Assembly: GCA_008477525.1 (NCBI GenBank)
Contig: SPDT01000003.1
Span: 434,001-498,000, forward strand
Length of the DNA stretch: 64,000 nucleotides
Reading direction: 5' to 3'
DNA from: Hypomyces perniciosus
Lineage: Eukaryota; Ascomycota; Sordariomycetes; Hypocreales; Hypocreaceae
The position numbers and the translations under genes were made by a program. This document shows, in pieces, positions 22,297-33,911 of the stretch (positions are counted from its first letter, which is position 1; the number at the start of each line of letters is the position of its first letter). The notes under the pieces were generated by a model. The model ran no database searches and had not been told where the DNA came from. It saw only the letters and a program-made list of their open reading frames with translations.

Positions 22297-25200
22297 TTAC
22301 CCCCGCCAACTCGATTGCCTAACATTTCGTCTTGCCTTGTATTTACTCACCGCACTGACGAGCGGTGCTGGCGATGGGGACCCTCCCTGGCGTCTCGCCC
22401 GGCGAGCACCCGTCGTCACAGCCGGCATGCTCTTCGTACGGCTCCTCGACGCATCATCTTGACTCTTTTTCACCCATCCAGGCCCCGTGGGCAGCGTACT
22501 CCTCCTCCCAGTAACCGTCTCGTCCACAGTGTCCATTAGGCCATCGTCTGCATCTTCTTGAGCTGGCGAACTTGGGCTGGAGCTACTCAGGAGAATAACC
22601 TGGCTACCCGCAGGGATGACAAACGGTGACTTCTCACTCTTCTTTCCTGTCGATTTAGTGAATCCTGACTCAGCGGATGGCGGCTCCTTTTTATCGAATT
22701 TTACAGATGCTGGTGGTTGAGTCGCATTTGGGAACAACGCCCCAGGACCTTGGCCTGTGATGGGCGAATACTCTGACTCGTGTCCCTCGTCAAGTTTACG
22801 CATAGCCTCTTCATAGTCTAAATCTTGGGTTGCCTTTGGTTTGCGTGCCGAAGATGCCGGCACACCTCTTCTTTTGAATGGACTCTGCGTCTGCTTGGCC
22901 GTTGTGAAAATTTCCTCAAGGGATGGAAAGGGGCTACTGCTATTGGCAGGTGTGCCCTGATGCTTCATGTCGTTCGATATCGGCGTAGTCTCGCGCAGTT
23001 GCGGTAGCGTTTCTGGGATAACAGTATCATCTTCGGGAGCATCTTCCATGTTGTCATCTGCTTGTGGCTGTCGTCCGCTTCTGATGCTGATTTGCGACGA
23101 GGGTACAAATAAGCTTGAATCATCCGCAAAAGGAACATCCATGTCACTGCCTATCGACCCATAGTCACCGGATGGATGCGCAGGCTTCGATGCGAAGTTG
23201 TCCGAATCAGAAACATCTCCATCCGCGACATCCGCTAGGCGAGATCCTGGTTCTGCTTCCTGGTCAGCAGCTGTTTCGCCTTCCTCTCGAATCGACTCGC
23301 TCAAATCCTGGGACTGTGGCCTTCCAGGGCTGGCAACACCGACCGACCCTTTCTCAGATTGGGCTTCAAGGGTTTTTGAAAGATCGCTGTTCTTCTGCCT
23401 GAGTATGTCCCAGCTATCGCTAGCGGCAGTGCTCACTTGTACCTCATCCCCGGAGGTGGACAGATCCAATCTCGGCATTTGTTGGCCGGACTGGATAGTA
23501 ACAGGCTCGGGATTCTCCTGCGTGTCCTGCAAACCAGCCTGTATCACATCTTCTTCAACAGCCGCCCTCACTTGCTCCGCACTTAATTGATGCGCCAAAC
23601 ATTCCTCCAGTGTTTGAAAATCGCTTACCTCGGCCTCCGCGTTCTCATCCTCCGATGGTTTTTTATTCTCCAGAGTGGTGTCGTTGGCTTTCATAGGCGT
23701 ATCGAACATTCCAGTCGTCGGTTCGTGCTGTAGGAGCCTCGGCTCTATCATCTCTCCCCACTGCAACTCCCTGAATCCGGTATCCTCTTCTTCGCTTGCT
23801 TCATCCATATCTGGCGCTTCAAATTTATCGTAAACGCGTTGCCCAGTATTCTCGTCGTATACTTTGTCGTCTTGCTCGCGGTCTCGCTTTGCCAAAATGA
23901 CATGGAGGGTAGTGTCATCACCACCAGGGATTACCAAACCCGTGATGGACACAAGTTCAGGTTGCCACTTGGTGGCCTTAGACATTAGCAACTGCTTCCA
24001 AGTGATGACCATGCCAGGTTTGGTTGTTCCGGGCTCGATCGTTGGTAGTGTGCTGGGATCGCCTGGTAAAGACGGGAGGTCGTCCATATCAGTAAATTGG
24101 CTGCTTTTGGCCGGTGTATCGTCGTAATTAAGCACGATTGATGCATCAACTCCATTCATCCTTTCGTCGACATGGCCCGCAGACTTCCCCTTCTTCTTCT
24201 TTTTCTTCTTCTTCCTCCCAACTTCCTGCTCAACTTCTACCTCGTCCTCATAGTAGTATGATTCATCACCCGCAAATGACGTTTCAGCTTGGAAATTTTC
24301 AGAGGCCCGCTTTCGCTTCTTCATGTTCTCATACTTCTGCTGCGGATCCCAACGTTGAACAAATGGAAACGGGGGTTCGCTGAGAACCATGTTATCATAG
24401 CAGCACTCCACAGCACGGAATATGATCTTGTCTTTCCACGAGTCCGGGTCCTCATCATCATCCGCCGCGGCCGCATTGTTTTCATCACCATCAACGGGTT
24501 CGGTATCCGCCTGTGCAACTCTGGGGTTATTCAAGGGTCGAACGTCCTTCATAAGATTTTGTCGAATCTTCTCTTCGTCGGCTTTGGATTTGGGAGCCTT
24601 GAGACCAAGTGCACCAAACAAAAGTCGCCGCCCAGCACCCAAATCAAAACGATTGCGGCGTTTGGCAGATTCCTCTTGAGGGGCATCCGCTGACGGGGGC
24701 TCGTCAGTCTGTTGCTCGCCTACTTCAAGGTTACCGTGGACTGGCTCCGGGATCGTAGAAGGATGCTCCATTTGCTCATCGTCCTCAGCGGTGTTTTTAT
24801 CAACTTGCATTTGAGAGTCCTCAGTCACATTGGCTGTGTCGTCGACGATAGAGGCCAGCAGAGCTTGTTGGCGTGCTAGAAACTCCTCACTCAGGGTACT
24901 TGTTCCATTTTCTGACGCAGATTCCGACTGCTGCTGCCTAAGCATCTTGTTCCGTCTTCTCCTGGCGTTGCGTTTCTGTGTCCGACTAGAGCCATTTCCA
25001 GGAACGACAGGCAGCTTTTCTGACGTTTGAGCGGCAGCGGCAGCGGGAGGCACGGCTGAACGGACCGGTGGCTTTGATGGAGTTTCTCCAATCTCAGATT
25101 CTGAGTCGGAATCGGATTCGTCCGATGAATCGGAATCACTAGAATCGCCACTGCTATCGTCAGAGGAATCCATTGGCTCATCAACGCAAGCTTCATTATC

Positions 25201-27109
25201 GCCATTGTCAGATCCAGAGTCACTCTCGCTAGTGTCGCTGTCAGATGAGCTCATTTCAGATGAAGACACCTCAGATTCGACTTGAAGTGTGCGGGTTACA
25301 GAGGTTTGCTCCTCGGCGTGGCTCTCTTCTTCGCCACCAGATGAAGAATCATCTTCCGAGTCGCTGTCCGAACTGGATTCGTCTTCTTCTAAGCTCGATT
25401 CGTCCTCCTCTGATTCCGAGCTGCGGTTACTGGTGTCAGATTCTTCTGCATCTGTAGCATCATCAGCGATGGCTGATTGGTTACTCTTTCTCATTACAGA
25501 TGGGCTGTCATCAAAATCATTCGTGGCGTGCTCCTCGATACTTTCTACTTCCTCGATAAGGGGTCGTGTCGTTTTCCTGGATCCCTCGATTTCCTCCATG
25601 AGTGGTCTCAAGGGCTCATCAAATCCGTGAAAGGTTGTATCCTCTGAAGACCGCAACGCCGGTTGGGTGGAGAATGATGGAAGACTTGTTATCGCCCTGA
25701 CCATCATTTCGGCAAAGCTTATGACGGAATCATGAACGCTCGCGAGCGATATGTACGCCTGTCTCAAGTCCTTGCCCGCTCTTATAAGTTCCAACTCCAC
25801 GGCCCTGATGGATGCTGCAGGGAAAGCCGACCACAGGGCAGTGAGAAGGTCGAGGGAGGAGAAATCAATATGGCCGGCCTCCTCGTTGGGGCCCACAAGA
25901 GACGTGGCATCAAGGGGGTTGATCTTTGACTGTGCTAGCGGATCTTCCTCGAGAGCAGCGTTTTCCTGTGCCAAAAGACGAACTTCTTCTTGAAGGTCTT
26001 CATGGTCTTCCTCGATATCGTCATTCTCACCATCCTCCAGGTCCCGGTCCAAGTCAGAGTCCGAATCCGAGTCTTCAGAATCGTCCTCAGGTTCATCCAC
26101 TTGCTCTGCTTCAATGTTGTCTTTGAGGATTTCTGCTGCAGCATCCTGTCTTAGAAGTCGAAGTTCTTCGGCAAGATCTTCGTCTTCATCGTCCAATTCA
26201 TCATCTTCGTCATCCCCATCGTTTTCGCTCCGCTCCTCCCCATCTTCGTCTCTAACGTTGCTGTTGTCGATTCGAACGTCAGGATGCCGTCTTGGAATAT
26301 GTAGCTCTTCGCCGAGGTCCTCATCATATCCGTGCAACGCATCATCTTCGGCTTCGTACCCATTCTGCTCGACTTCTCGTTCGTTGAGGTCGTCCTCGTC
26401 GCGACAAAACCCACACGTGTCACTGGAACTACCTTCACTATTATAGTCGCCCTCGCGATACTCTTCTGAGTCTTCATCTTCATCTTCGAATCGCGCCCTG
26501 AGGCGCAAGCTCCTGTCGGCCTCTTGTGGTGGATTTGGTGCTTCTAGCAGAAGCTGTTCTCGTTCCTCCTCGTCTTCGTCGTCTTCGTCATCGTCATTGT
26601 AGACGATTCGTGCGCGTTTTCGTGGGGGCAACTCGATTTGCGGTCGGTCGCGCGGAGTCCTAAGCCAGGGCCTGCCAAATGCAAGCCCATCTACCAAGTG
26701 TCGCCCGTCCTCCGAGACCTGGTGTCGTCCACTAAGTCGTCGTCGTTTCAAATCACCAGTAAGAAGAGATCGAATTCTGTAAATGAGGCCAAAATTAGAC
26801 ACCATATAATTGACAAGGCACAAAAGGATGAAAATTCGGCACTTACAGGACCTGATCTTCGTCTTTGAAAATCCGCCCAACCTGCTGGAAGTGCAAGCAC
26901 TCGAAGCTCCCCCCTTTGCCGTCTGCAAGCTCCACGGCATAATCCTCGAGTCCCCATTCACCGCTCTCAAGCGGAATGACCTCGTTGACCTGTTCCAGAA
27001 GCCTCGCAACCGTCAAGTCCTCGGAGCAGGCACAAGGCCACACGAGCTTGATCTCAGGGACACCGTGACGGCGGATCACCAGCCGGAGGCGGATGTCCTG
27101 AGATTGCAT
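22297..27109 (-). CDS. coilin-like acidic nuclear protein (DUF7357-type N-terminus)
   Basis: Two exons (27109-26847, 26776-22297) joined at CT|A give about 1580 residues. The N-terminus MQSQDIRLRLVIRRHGVPEI, then LLEQVNEVIPLESGEWGLEDYAVEL and FECLHFQQVG, forms a ubiquitin-like domain known in fungal DUF7357 proteins and reminiscent of coilin_N. LLTGDLKRRRLSGRHQVSEDGRHLVDGLAFGRP follows. Residues about 150-720 are extreme Asp/Glu/Ser tracts. Near 865-1100, KIIFRAVECCYDNMVLSEPP...VITWKQLL...LVSITGLVIPGG...WGEMIEPRLL resembles the C-terminal Tudor-like domain of coilin. A Lys-only run (near 946) and a C-terminal basic patch are nuclear-signal-like. Coilin scaffolds snRNP assembly in Cajal bodies; that role here is inference. 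The start is chosen at the first ATG of the domain. Confidence 0.82.
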
Positions 27110-27535
27110 ACTGGGCAAAATTATGAAGACAGTGGCATGTTTCTGGAGGGTTTTGGCGGTTCTCCGGGTGGAAGAAATGCTGGTGAAAAGAATAGGCTTT
27201 GAATTCTTAGTTGTAGAGCTTTTGGGTTGACGCGCGCTGAAGAGCTGAACGATAATAGTTAGCACCTGTACTTCGTACGAAGTACTCCGTACTCGTATGT
27301 ACCTAGGCCAGCGGAGATTTCAGTGGGACTTTGTTAAGTGGGTCTCCACCACCTAATCTGTCTGAACTGATGGTGAGAACAAAATCACTTATACAACTCA
27401 TAGGGGAGTAAACCACAATTAAGTCAAAAAAAAAAGAGAGGGAAAAAAAGTTGATTCATTGATTTCCCCTTTAAATACGACAGACACCACATATCTACGA
27501 GTACGGTGAAAGACTTTTCATGTCATCTGAATAAC
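27110..27535. other. intergenic with 18-bp perfect palindrome
   Basis: Upstream of the coilin-like gene. gtacttcgt/acgaagtac is a perfect palindrome at 27270-27287, overlapped by a TACTCCGTA motif (27285-27293). A10 tract near 27427. Confidence 0.5.
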
Positions 27536-27820
27536 ATGACTGCCTACTATGTACCGAGACGCATCGATGCGGATCGCTTCGTCTATGACTTTGTGACCAA
27601 CCAATTCCTAACGAGAGAACAAACCAACGGAATAATCAAGCCAATGCCTGCCTTTGTCGAGATCCCCATAAACTCCATGTATGTGCAATGCCTCACTCAA
27701 GTCCAACCATCTTCTTCTGCCGCAACTACCCTGGAATTAATGTGGGAGCCCCCCCATGTCCAGCATGTGGCCCATCTTCTCAATCTGCGAAATCTGTCAG
27801 CCACCCAGGCCAATGAATGA
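27536..27820 (+). CDS. short orphan ORF, 94 residues
   Basis: ATG at 27536 (the longer frame begins with GTG) reads MTAYYVPRRIDADRFVYDFV, then TNQFLTREQTNGIIKPMPAF and a Leu-rich C-terminal half. Composition is balanced rather than low complexity. There is no signal peptide, membrane segment or recognised domain. It ends 3 bp before the RIB1 stop codon on the other strand, so the two genes would overlap in their untranslated ends. It could be a small lineage-specific gene or chance. Confidence 0.33.
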   Translation: MTAYYVPRRIDADRFVYDFVTNQFLTREQTNGIIKPMPAFVEIPINSMYVQCLTQVQPSSSAATTLELMWEPPHVQHVAHLLNLRNLSATQANE

Positions 27821-27823
27821 ATT

Positions 27824-29002
27824 TTAAATATCGAGGACGCCTCGTCTTACCTTTGTCTTCAGATAGCCCTCTACTTCCTGGCTGCGGAAGCCACCTTTGC
27901 CCTTCCATGATAAGGGCACCATGGCTACCCGCTCCTTGACGACAACCTCTCTGTTTGGTCCCTCAATGGCACGAATCTTGTCGGGGTTGTTCGTCAACAG
28001 TCGCACATCCTTCTGGCCCAAGTCCATCAGCATGGCAGTGGCCAATCCGTAGCTCCGAGCATCAGCGGGGTGGCGCAGTAACAGGTTCGCCTCGACAGTG
28101 TCGGATCCTAGATCCTGTAGGTTGTAGGCCTTGAGCTTCTCACCCAGGCCAATTCCACGACCCTCCTGTCGTAGATAGATGATGATGCCTCCGGCGTGGT
28201 TACCCGGCAGAGCCATCAATCGCGCAGCCTCGTCAAGCTGCTCGCCGCAGTCGCACCGAGCGGACCAGGCGGTCTCTCCAGTGTAGCACTCCGAGTGTAT
28301 TCGCACCAGCGGCGACTGTTCCGGTCGGTACTGTTCGTCGTGAACATGTGATGAGGCGCCCATGCCGCTGGTTGTGCGTCCCGGGTAGAGTCTGCCGGTG
28401 TATGCGCCTCGGATCATGCGGTCCATCTCCGTCTCCCCCTCCCGGGGAGCATCTAGGCTCTGGCTCCGGATGTGATTTCCAAACACAATAGCCAAATGTT
28501 CTTTATTATCAGCGTTGTTGGTGTAGAGGTGGAGGAACATCTCGGTCCCCGACACAGTGGGGATGCGGGCACGGACAACGCATTGGACCTCGGGTAACGT
28601 CTCGAGCAACTTCGGTCGCTTATTGCCACATCCGCCAGAGGGTATAGAGCTGTCGACAGGGACGCCGCGAATGCCAGCCGTGGTAGGAGTCTGCGTGCCC
28701 GGAGTAGCCGGAGGAGTGAAGGCGGGAGAGAGGAGCGATGGCGGGGGCGGTTGAGTCGCAGTGGGAGTTTCGGCACGGCTCGACGACAGCGACAGCGACA
28801 GCTCGTCTACATGGTCATGGCCATGGTCATGGCTATGGCTGCTGCGAGAGTCGCCGCCCTCAAGTGCATCGACTGCAGCCGATCGCGGCGAGTAGAAGGA
28901 CGGCAGCTGGGAGTTGTCGCCAGTGCCTGGTCTCGAATGCGACGTCATTTCGGCAAAGAGTTGCGCGGGGCGCAGAACCTCGGTTTCACTCGCTGAAGGC
29001 AT
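27824..29002 (-). CDS. rib1: GTP cyclohydrolase II
   Basis: Intact 392-codon ORF from ATG 29002. The first ~150 residues are a low-complexity Ser/Pro/Thr extension typical of fungal Rib1. The catalytic domain follows: [20 protein letters not shown] provides the zinc cysteines, [20 protein letters not shown] the GTP/phosphate loop and catalytic Arg, and [14 protein letters not shown] the nucleotide pocket. The enzyme opens GTP with loss of formate and pyrophosphate, the first step of riboflavin synthesis. It is single exon, and the sequence complete to [12 protein letters not shown]. Confidence 0.95.
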   Translation of the reverse strand: MPSASETEVLRPAQLFAEMTSHSRPGTGDNSQLPSFYSPRSAAVDALEGGDSRSSHSHDHGHDHVDELSLSLSSSRAETPTATQPPPPSLLSPAFTPPATPGTQTPTTAGIRGVPVDSSIPSGGCGNKRPKLLETLPEVQCVVRARIPTVSGTEMFLHLYTNNADNKEHLAIVFGNHIRSQSLDAPREGETEMDRMIRGAYTGRLYPGRTTSGMGASSHVHDEQYRPEQSPLVRIHSECYTGETAWSARCDCGEQLDEAARLMALPGNHAGGIIIYLRQEGRGIGLGEKLKAYNLQDLGSDTVEANLLLRHPADARSYGLATAMLMDLGQKDVRLLTNNPDKIRAIEGPNREVVVKERVAMVPLSWKGKGGFRSQEVEGYLKTKVRRGVLDI

Positions 29003-29119
29003 TGGTTATTAAGGCGGAACCGACTGAGCAATTGCAGCAAATTGGACTGAAGACATGGAATGCAAACTTGAGGAAGAGGATGCGACCTACATTTGTATGG
29101 CCCAAGATAGATCAATCAG

Positions 29120-29151
29120 GTAGTACGAACGTAGTACGAACGTAGTACGAA
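29120..29151. repeat. 11-bp tandem repeat gtagtacgaac x3
   Basis: Units at 29120-29130 and 29131-29141, and a third (29142-29151) cut short by one base, merging into gtacgaagtac. Lies about 120 bp upstream of the RIB1 ATG. Confidence 0.85.
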
Positions 29152-29412
29152 GTACTATTTGCATCAACAGCCGCGCGGGTGTGTTGCAAGTGATTATCAA
29201 TCTTTGGGGGAATCGCATACATACAAATTACTAAGGCACAGTGGAAAAGCGGGGCAGGCACGGACCGGAGATTCGGACCCAGGCCGCGAAAAGCGGAATC
29301 AAAATGGCATTTCTGTTAATAGTACTACTACTACTTCGTACTACAGTGCTTTGGGTGGGTAAAACCCTGGGGATAGGAGTTAAAGCCTCACTCTGCGCGA
29401 GAACCGGGGCTA

Positions 29413-29451
29413 TGTAAATCGGCTGTGTAAATCGGCTGTGTGAATCGGCTT
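29413..29451. repeat. 13-bp tandem repeat tgtaaatcggctg x3
   Basis: Two perfect units (29413-29425, 29426-29438) and one with two changes (29439-29451). Confidence 0.85.
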
Positions 29452-29828
29452 TGTCATTCTCACGCAATCGATCATTATCAATCCGATCATCAACAGGGAT
29501 ATTCCACGAATACGTCAGTCGTTTTCACGTGGTTGATGCCACTCCTCAACCATTACCAATACTACCGACAAGCACACTGGCATCAATGGCCTTACTCGTA
29601 TTCGGGTAGTCAAGACTTGTTCATGTTTAATCAGACGGCCATATTGTATTACCAGCTATGTATGAAGTACGAAGGTATCTATTCGCTTTGACTTTTCCTC
29701 CCAACAGAAAACAGTCCGCATCTCAAAACATCCTTCCTCGTGTACAACTCATTCATCTCATATCTCATATCTCATATGCACCACCCTTCTATCCCCCTAT
29801 AAAAACTGCCGATTCTCAAACCCGCTGC

Positions 29829-30485
29829 TTACGGAGCATTGTAGGACTTGCCAGTTCCATACTGGATGTTGACGACGTGCAGGCCCGTGGGAGTGTGGGG
29901 ATCTCCCAACGTGTGAGGGCAAGTGGCTTGGTTACTAACCTTCAGATCAAGCTTGCAAACCTCATCCCACCCATAATCGCAAGTAGAATCAAGCAGGTTG
30001 AGTAGTTGGTAGTTCTTGGCAACCCAGCTGTTGGGCTGTTTAAGGCAGGACGTGAGGTAGTTCATGCTGTTGGCCGCAGACAGGGGAAGCTTTCCATCCG
30101 GGAGCAAGTCTGCGCACTCGCTGACGGCGACAAACTCATACTGCATCTGAATGCCGCCGCCCACATGAGGATCGACAGTGGCAGACTTTCCGAAGCCAAG
30201 GTAGTTCCAGGCATCGTACGAGATGTCGTAGGCACCGCCAGACTGGTCGATCTTGAGAAGGTAGAGGCTTCGCCCGGCATTGGTGACTTTGACACAGATG
30301 TTGTCGCAGTAAATGGCCGTGGGCCAGTAGGCAACCCGGTTGGTGTTGATCTTGCAACCTAGGACACCAATCGAGGAGGAGTACTGCTCATGGGGAGTGA
30401 TGCTTGTGGTCTGAGTACGACGAACAGCAGCGGCCGAGACAGTGGTTGCAGAAGCAGCGAAGAGAGCGGCTATTGAGAAAAACAT
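29829..30485 (-). CDS. conserved fungal secreted protein, unknown function
   Basis: 218 residues from ATG 30485 (the in-frame extension upstream starts at TTG). MFFSIAALFAASATTVSAAA is a clear signal peptide. The mature part has GCKINTNRVAYWP, CDNICVKV, LLKIDQSGGAYDISYDAWNYL, LPLSAANSMNYLTSC and DSTCDYGWDEVCKLDL. The Cys spacing and this wording recur in a widespread family of secreted fungal proteins with a barwin/double-psi-barrel-like core. I recall the pattern but not a proven activity. Six or more Cys suggest disulfides. No intron, no GPI or membrane tail, so it is probably released. Confidence 0.8.
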   Translation of the reverse strand: MFFSIAALFAASATTVSAAAVRRTQTTSITPHEQYSSSIGVLGCKINTNRVAYWPTAIYCDNICVKVTNAGRSLYLLKIDQSGGAYDISYDAWNYLGFGKSATVDPHVGGGIQMQYEFVAVSECADLLPDGKLPLSAANSMNYLTSCLKQPNSWVAKNYQLLNLLDSTCDYGWDEVCKLDLKVSNQATCPHTLGDPHTPTGLHVVNIQYGTGKSYNAP

Positions 30486-32234
30486 CTTGGTGAATTTATT
30501 GGTCGGCGAGGTAAGTGTCTTGCAAAACAAGGAGTGCTTGTGGTCGATTCTGCTTATCGAGCCAACAAGTCGTTATAAGAAGTGATATGAAGGGCGTGTG
30601 CGCAAAGAAGTGAACACGGAGTCTTCAGAATGAAGATGGTTGAATGCAAGTCCGAGGCCAAGAGATGAGAGTTGTCCTGGAGGTTGTGATGGGATCTCTT
30701 TCTCACAACGAGAGGACGACGGCCATACTTATACTCAAGTTCTCTCCCTCTCCCCAACACTCTACCTATGGAGCTCAATGGTCGAAAGGACATGCCTATG
30801 GCTCTATCCCTTCACCAACTCATCGAATCACCAATTGTCGTTATCAGTCCCCAGCCAGACGGCAACATATGGACGCCAAAGTGTCGTCTGCCAATGAGAC
30901 CTTGACCAGCATCATCATCAGCGCCCGTTGGGTGACACCGATCCAATATTCTATTATCCTATTATCCATCCAGCACTCCTGGAGGTTACCTGCTGGTCCC
31001 CATTATCGCAGCTTGTTTGTGCGGGTTTCCCAAGTGGGAAGAAGCACTGATTCGGGAGACAGACCCGCAGTCTTGCACCTGTCTAAACCAGGATAGGTTT
31101 GGGTTCAGGAACAAACGATATACAAATGGCGGAATTCACCATGCTTTTCGAAAATACGGTAGTACATGCGGATGATTCAAAGCACCTATCTTTACAATAA
31201 GTGGATTAATATTTGTTAGATAGACACGTAACGAATTATGTGGTCTCAATTGCGAGTAGTATTGCACATATTAATACTCATCAAGAAGGGTCAAGTCTTA
31301 AATTGAAGACTTACAACCCTATTGGCAGAAACGGGCAAATATCCCACGCGGTGGCGTTCAAGTGCAAATGGCATCATGCTGGTGACAACCACCATGGGAT
31401 CTTCTGTTTTTGTGATTTGTTGAATGAGATACCGTTTCCAAGCAGTATTGGATTTACTAGGATGCCATCCCGCTCCACGCGGCAAGCCTGCTTTTGTCAA
31501 ATTCAGCACTAGTTACCATCCACGTTCTGGAAACATGCAAATTAGTAGTATTGCTGACATGCAGGGACCTATCATAGGCGGTATGCATGGTAGATACGAA
31601 GCAGTAGTATTTCGCAGTGCTCGTATTACTATTGGATTCGGATTCCCTTTGAGTCCGTGCTATTCCCAAGTTATCTCATCGTTTGACACTATGTCAAATC
31701 AATACACTCTGTTGAGGTTAGGTCCCCTCAAACACACATGCCAATTCGTAAAGCCCTGAATACGAGCAAGTCAAGAACCTATCAGGATTCGTAATAAGTG
31801 TGAAAAAGACAATGGACCCAAACGATTCTGAGGAATGAGCGAAATATAAGTGGTGGACATAGTATGCGTAGGTAGATTATAATTAGGAAGAGAGAACTAG
31901 AAGAAAGTGGATATGATCCAATGGGGTTTGAACTTGCGAACGGCGGTTGTCGCGGGTGCGATTTATTGAGATGAGACCATGAAAAGAAGCTAGAGGTTAA
32001 TGAAGTGGAAACCTGGCAGAGCATTTTTTTGCGTATAGGGTAGGGTCGGTGAGTGAGTGAGTGAAGAGTGAAGACTTGAGGCGACTTCAAGACTCCAAGG
32101 TGAGCACTCCAAGGTGAGCAGCTAGCCCCACTATGCGATAATCGATAAGCATCCTGCTCAGAAAAAATTTCCCCAGCAGTGCACTTCTTTTACTGGTCAA
32201 TCAATATCAATCAGCCTCCCAGAGCGCGACAAAG
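30486..32234. other. 1.7 kb intergenic, divergent promoters
   Basis: Between the secreted protein (-) and RPA43 (+). No gene recognised. A 14-bp direct repeat (actccaaggtgagc) occurs near 32093-32120. Confidence 0.4.
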
Positions 32235-33626
32235 ATGGCCGCCGCCGCAATGGCATCAGCCGAGCCTGTGAGCTCGAAATCAGAAAAGAAGCATAAGAAA
32301 GACAAGTCATCAAAATCAGAAAAGAAGCGCGCGCGAGAAGAGGACATAGCGGCCGACACCGAGCGCAAACACAAAAAGTCCAAGAGCGTATCAACAGCGA
32401 AGATCAAGGCGGAGGAGAACGACAGTGTGCAATCGGAAGCAGAGGTTTCCCACAGCGACGTCGATGTGAAGCATCAGAAGAAGAAGAAGAAGAAGAAGGA
32501 GAAGAAGCCCAAGGACGAGCAAAATGGCGACACGGCTGCTGACGCCGAGGTGGTGAAGTCGGAAAAGAAGAAGCATAAGAAGAAGCAAAAAGACGCCAAT
32601 GGCGACATTGCTTCGGAAGACGATATAGAGGCTGCCAGCGAAGAGAAGCCCAAGAAAAAGAAGTCGAAGAAGCACAACGATGAGGATGTCGAAACCCAAG
32701 TGCAACAGACCTCAACAGACCATGACGACTCTTCGTCCGCCGATGCTGATGTCATGGATGTTGACGAACCCGCGCAATCAGCCTCTTCTAATATTTACCA
32801 ACCACCAGATACCCCCGCCAATCCTCAATTTCCCTTTTACGCCCAAACCGTCTCTCTTTACGAGCCCATATACCCCATCGGCTGGGCCCAGCCAGTAACA
32901 AACTGCGAATACCAGCACCTACAGCACCTCAAGAACAAGTACGTTCCATCCTTGCGGGGCGTCTTGATGAACTACAAGAACGTGGCCCTTGGCGAGAATC
33001 CAGGCCGGAAAGGCGCCGCTACGGAAGACGAGGAGCCGAGCACCCTCAAGTCCTTCAACGAATATGCTGTTGGCTTTGGATGGATCACGGCCGATGTCGA
33101 GCTTTTTATCCCCAGCCGCGGTGCTTGGATGGAGGGCAGCGTCAACCTTCAGACCGAAGGCCATATTGGTGTTGTCTGCTTTGGAAAGTTCAATGCATCT
33201 ATCGAGGCAAGGCGCCTGCCATCTGCTTGGAAATGGGTCTCGAACGAAGATCCCGAGGCGCAGGGCATGGAGGAGACGGCCTCGGTCATCACCGCCGATG
33301 ACCACGGGGTGGTGCGTCAAATCCACAGTACAGGTTTCTGGGTTGACGGTAGCGGTAAGAAAGTTAAGGGCAGGATCCGCTTCCGCATACGAAACTTTGA
33401 TGTTGGCATCAGTGGCGAGACTAGTTATCTCAGTCTGGAGGGCACCATGCTGGACAAGGATTCCGAGAAGAAGCTTGTTAAAGAGGAAGCCAGGATGACG
33501 GCGACGAGGAAAGCAAAGAAGGGTGGGCGTAAGCCTGAGCGACGGAGAGCGCCTGAGTTCGCCATGACGAGATTCGCCGATGAGTCAGAGCAGACCGAGG
33601 GCCAAGCCACGGAAGATCGAGAGTAA
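32235..33626 (+). CDS. rpa43: RNA polymerase I subunit Rpa43
   Basis: Single-exon 463-codon ORF. Residues 1-160 are Lys-rich with repeated SEKKHKK/KKKKKK blocks, a nucleolar-targeting type of sequence. From about 195, FPFYAQTVSLYEPIYPIGWA, LRGVLMNYKNVALG and ITADVELFIPSRGAWMEGSV, then HIGVVCFGKFNASIEARRLP, form the RPA43 tip and OB-fold domains. FWVDGSGKKVKGRIRFRIRN is the second OB part. Rpa43 with Rpa14 forms the Pol I stalk and contacts Rrn3 for rDNA transcription. The long basic N-terminus is common in filamentous fungi compared with yeast (326 residues). Confidence 0.93.
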   Translation: MAAAAMASAEPVSSKSEKKHKKDKSSKSEKKRAREEDIAADTERKHKKSKSVSTAKIKAEENDSVQSEAEVSHSDVDVKHQKKKKKKKEKKPKDEQNGDTAADAEVVKSEKKKHKKKQKDANGDIASEDDIEAASEEKPKKKKSKKHNDEDVETQVQQTSTDHDDSSSADADVMDVDEPAQSASSNIYQPPDTPANPQFPFYAQTVSLYEPIYPIGWAQPVTNCEYQHLQHLKNKYVPSLRGVLMNYKNVALGENPGRKGAATEDEEPSTLKSFNEYAVGFGWITADVELFIPSRGAWMEGSVNLQTEGHIGVVCFGKFNASIEARRLPSAWKWVSNEDPEAQGMEETASVITADDHGVVRQIHSTGFWVDGSGKKVKGRIRFRIRNFDVGISGETSYLSLEGTMLDKDSEKKLVKEEARMTATRKAKKGGRKPERRRAPEFAMTRFADESEQTEGQATEDRE

Positions 33627-33911
33627 GAAGGGCACCACGGGCCCGTTTAATAGAGCAAGCATGAGGTGGATGTGTTTGGGGGTTGAATAAGATACCTTCG
33701 TTGGATCACGGGGGTTATTGTGAAAACTATCTATGGAGCGTTCTACATGATGGATTGAATTTATTCCAATGTTTACCACACCTGCCTGCGCCGTGCTCAA
33801 GAGCATACAATCTAAGCCCAGACCCAAACCCAAACCCCGAAACCCGAGATCAAAAATGCAAACCCAGATTGTCCCAATACAATACAAAGATGAGATGGAT
33901 CGCCCATCAAG

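Larger units (their letters stand above)
29003..29828. other. intergenic upstream of RIB1
   Basis: No gene. Holds two short tandem repeats (29120-29151, 29413-29451). Confidence 0.4.

Noticed and set aside
32391..32755. overlapping minus-strand ORFs rich in Leu/Phe/Ser
   Set aside because: Antisense of the Lys-rich N-terminus of Rpa43.
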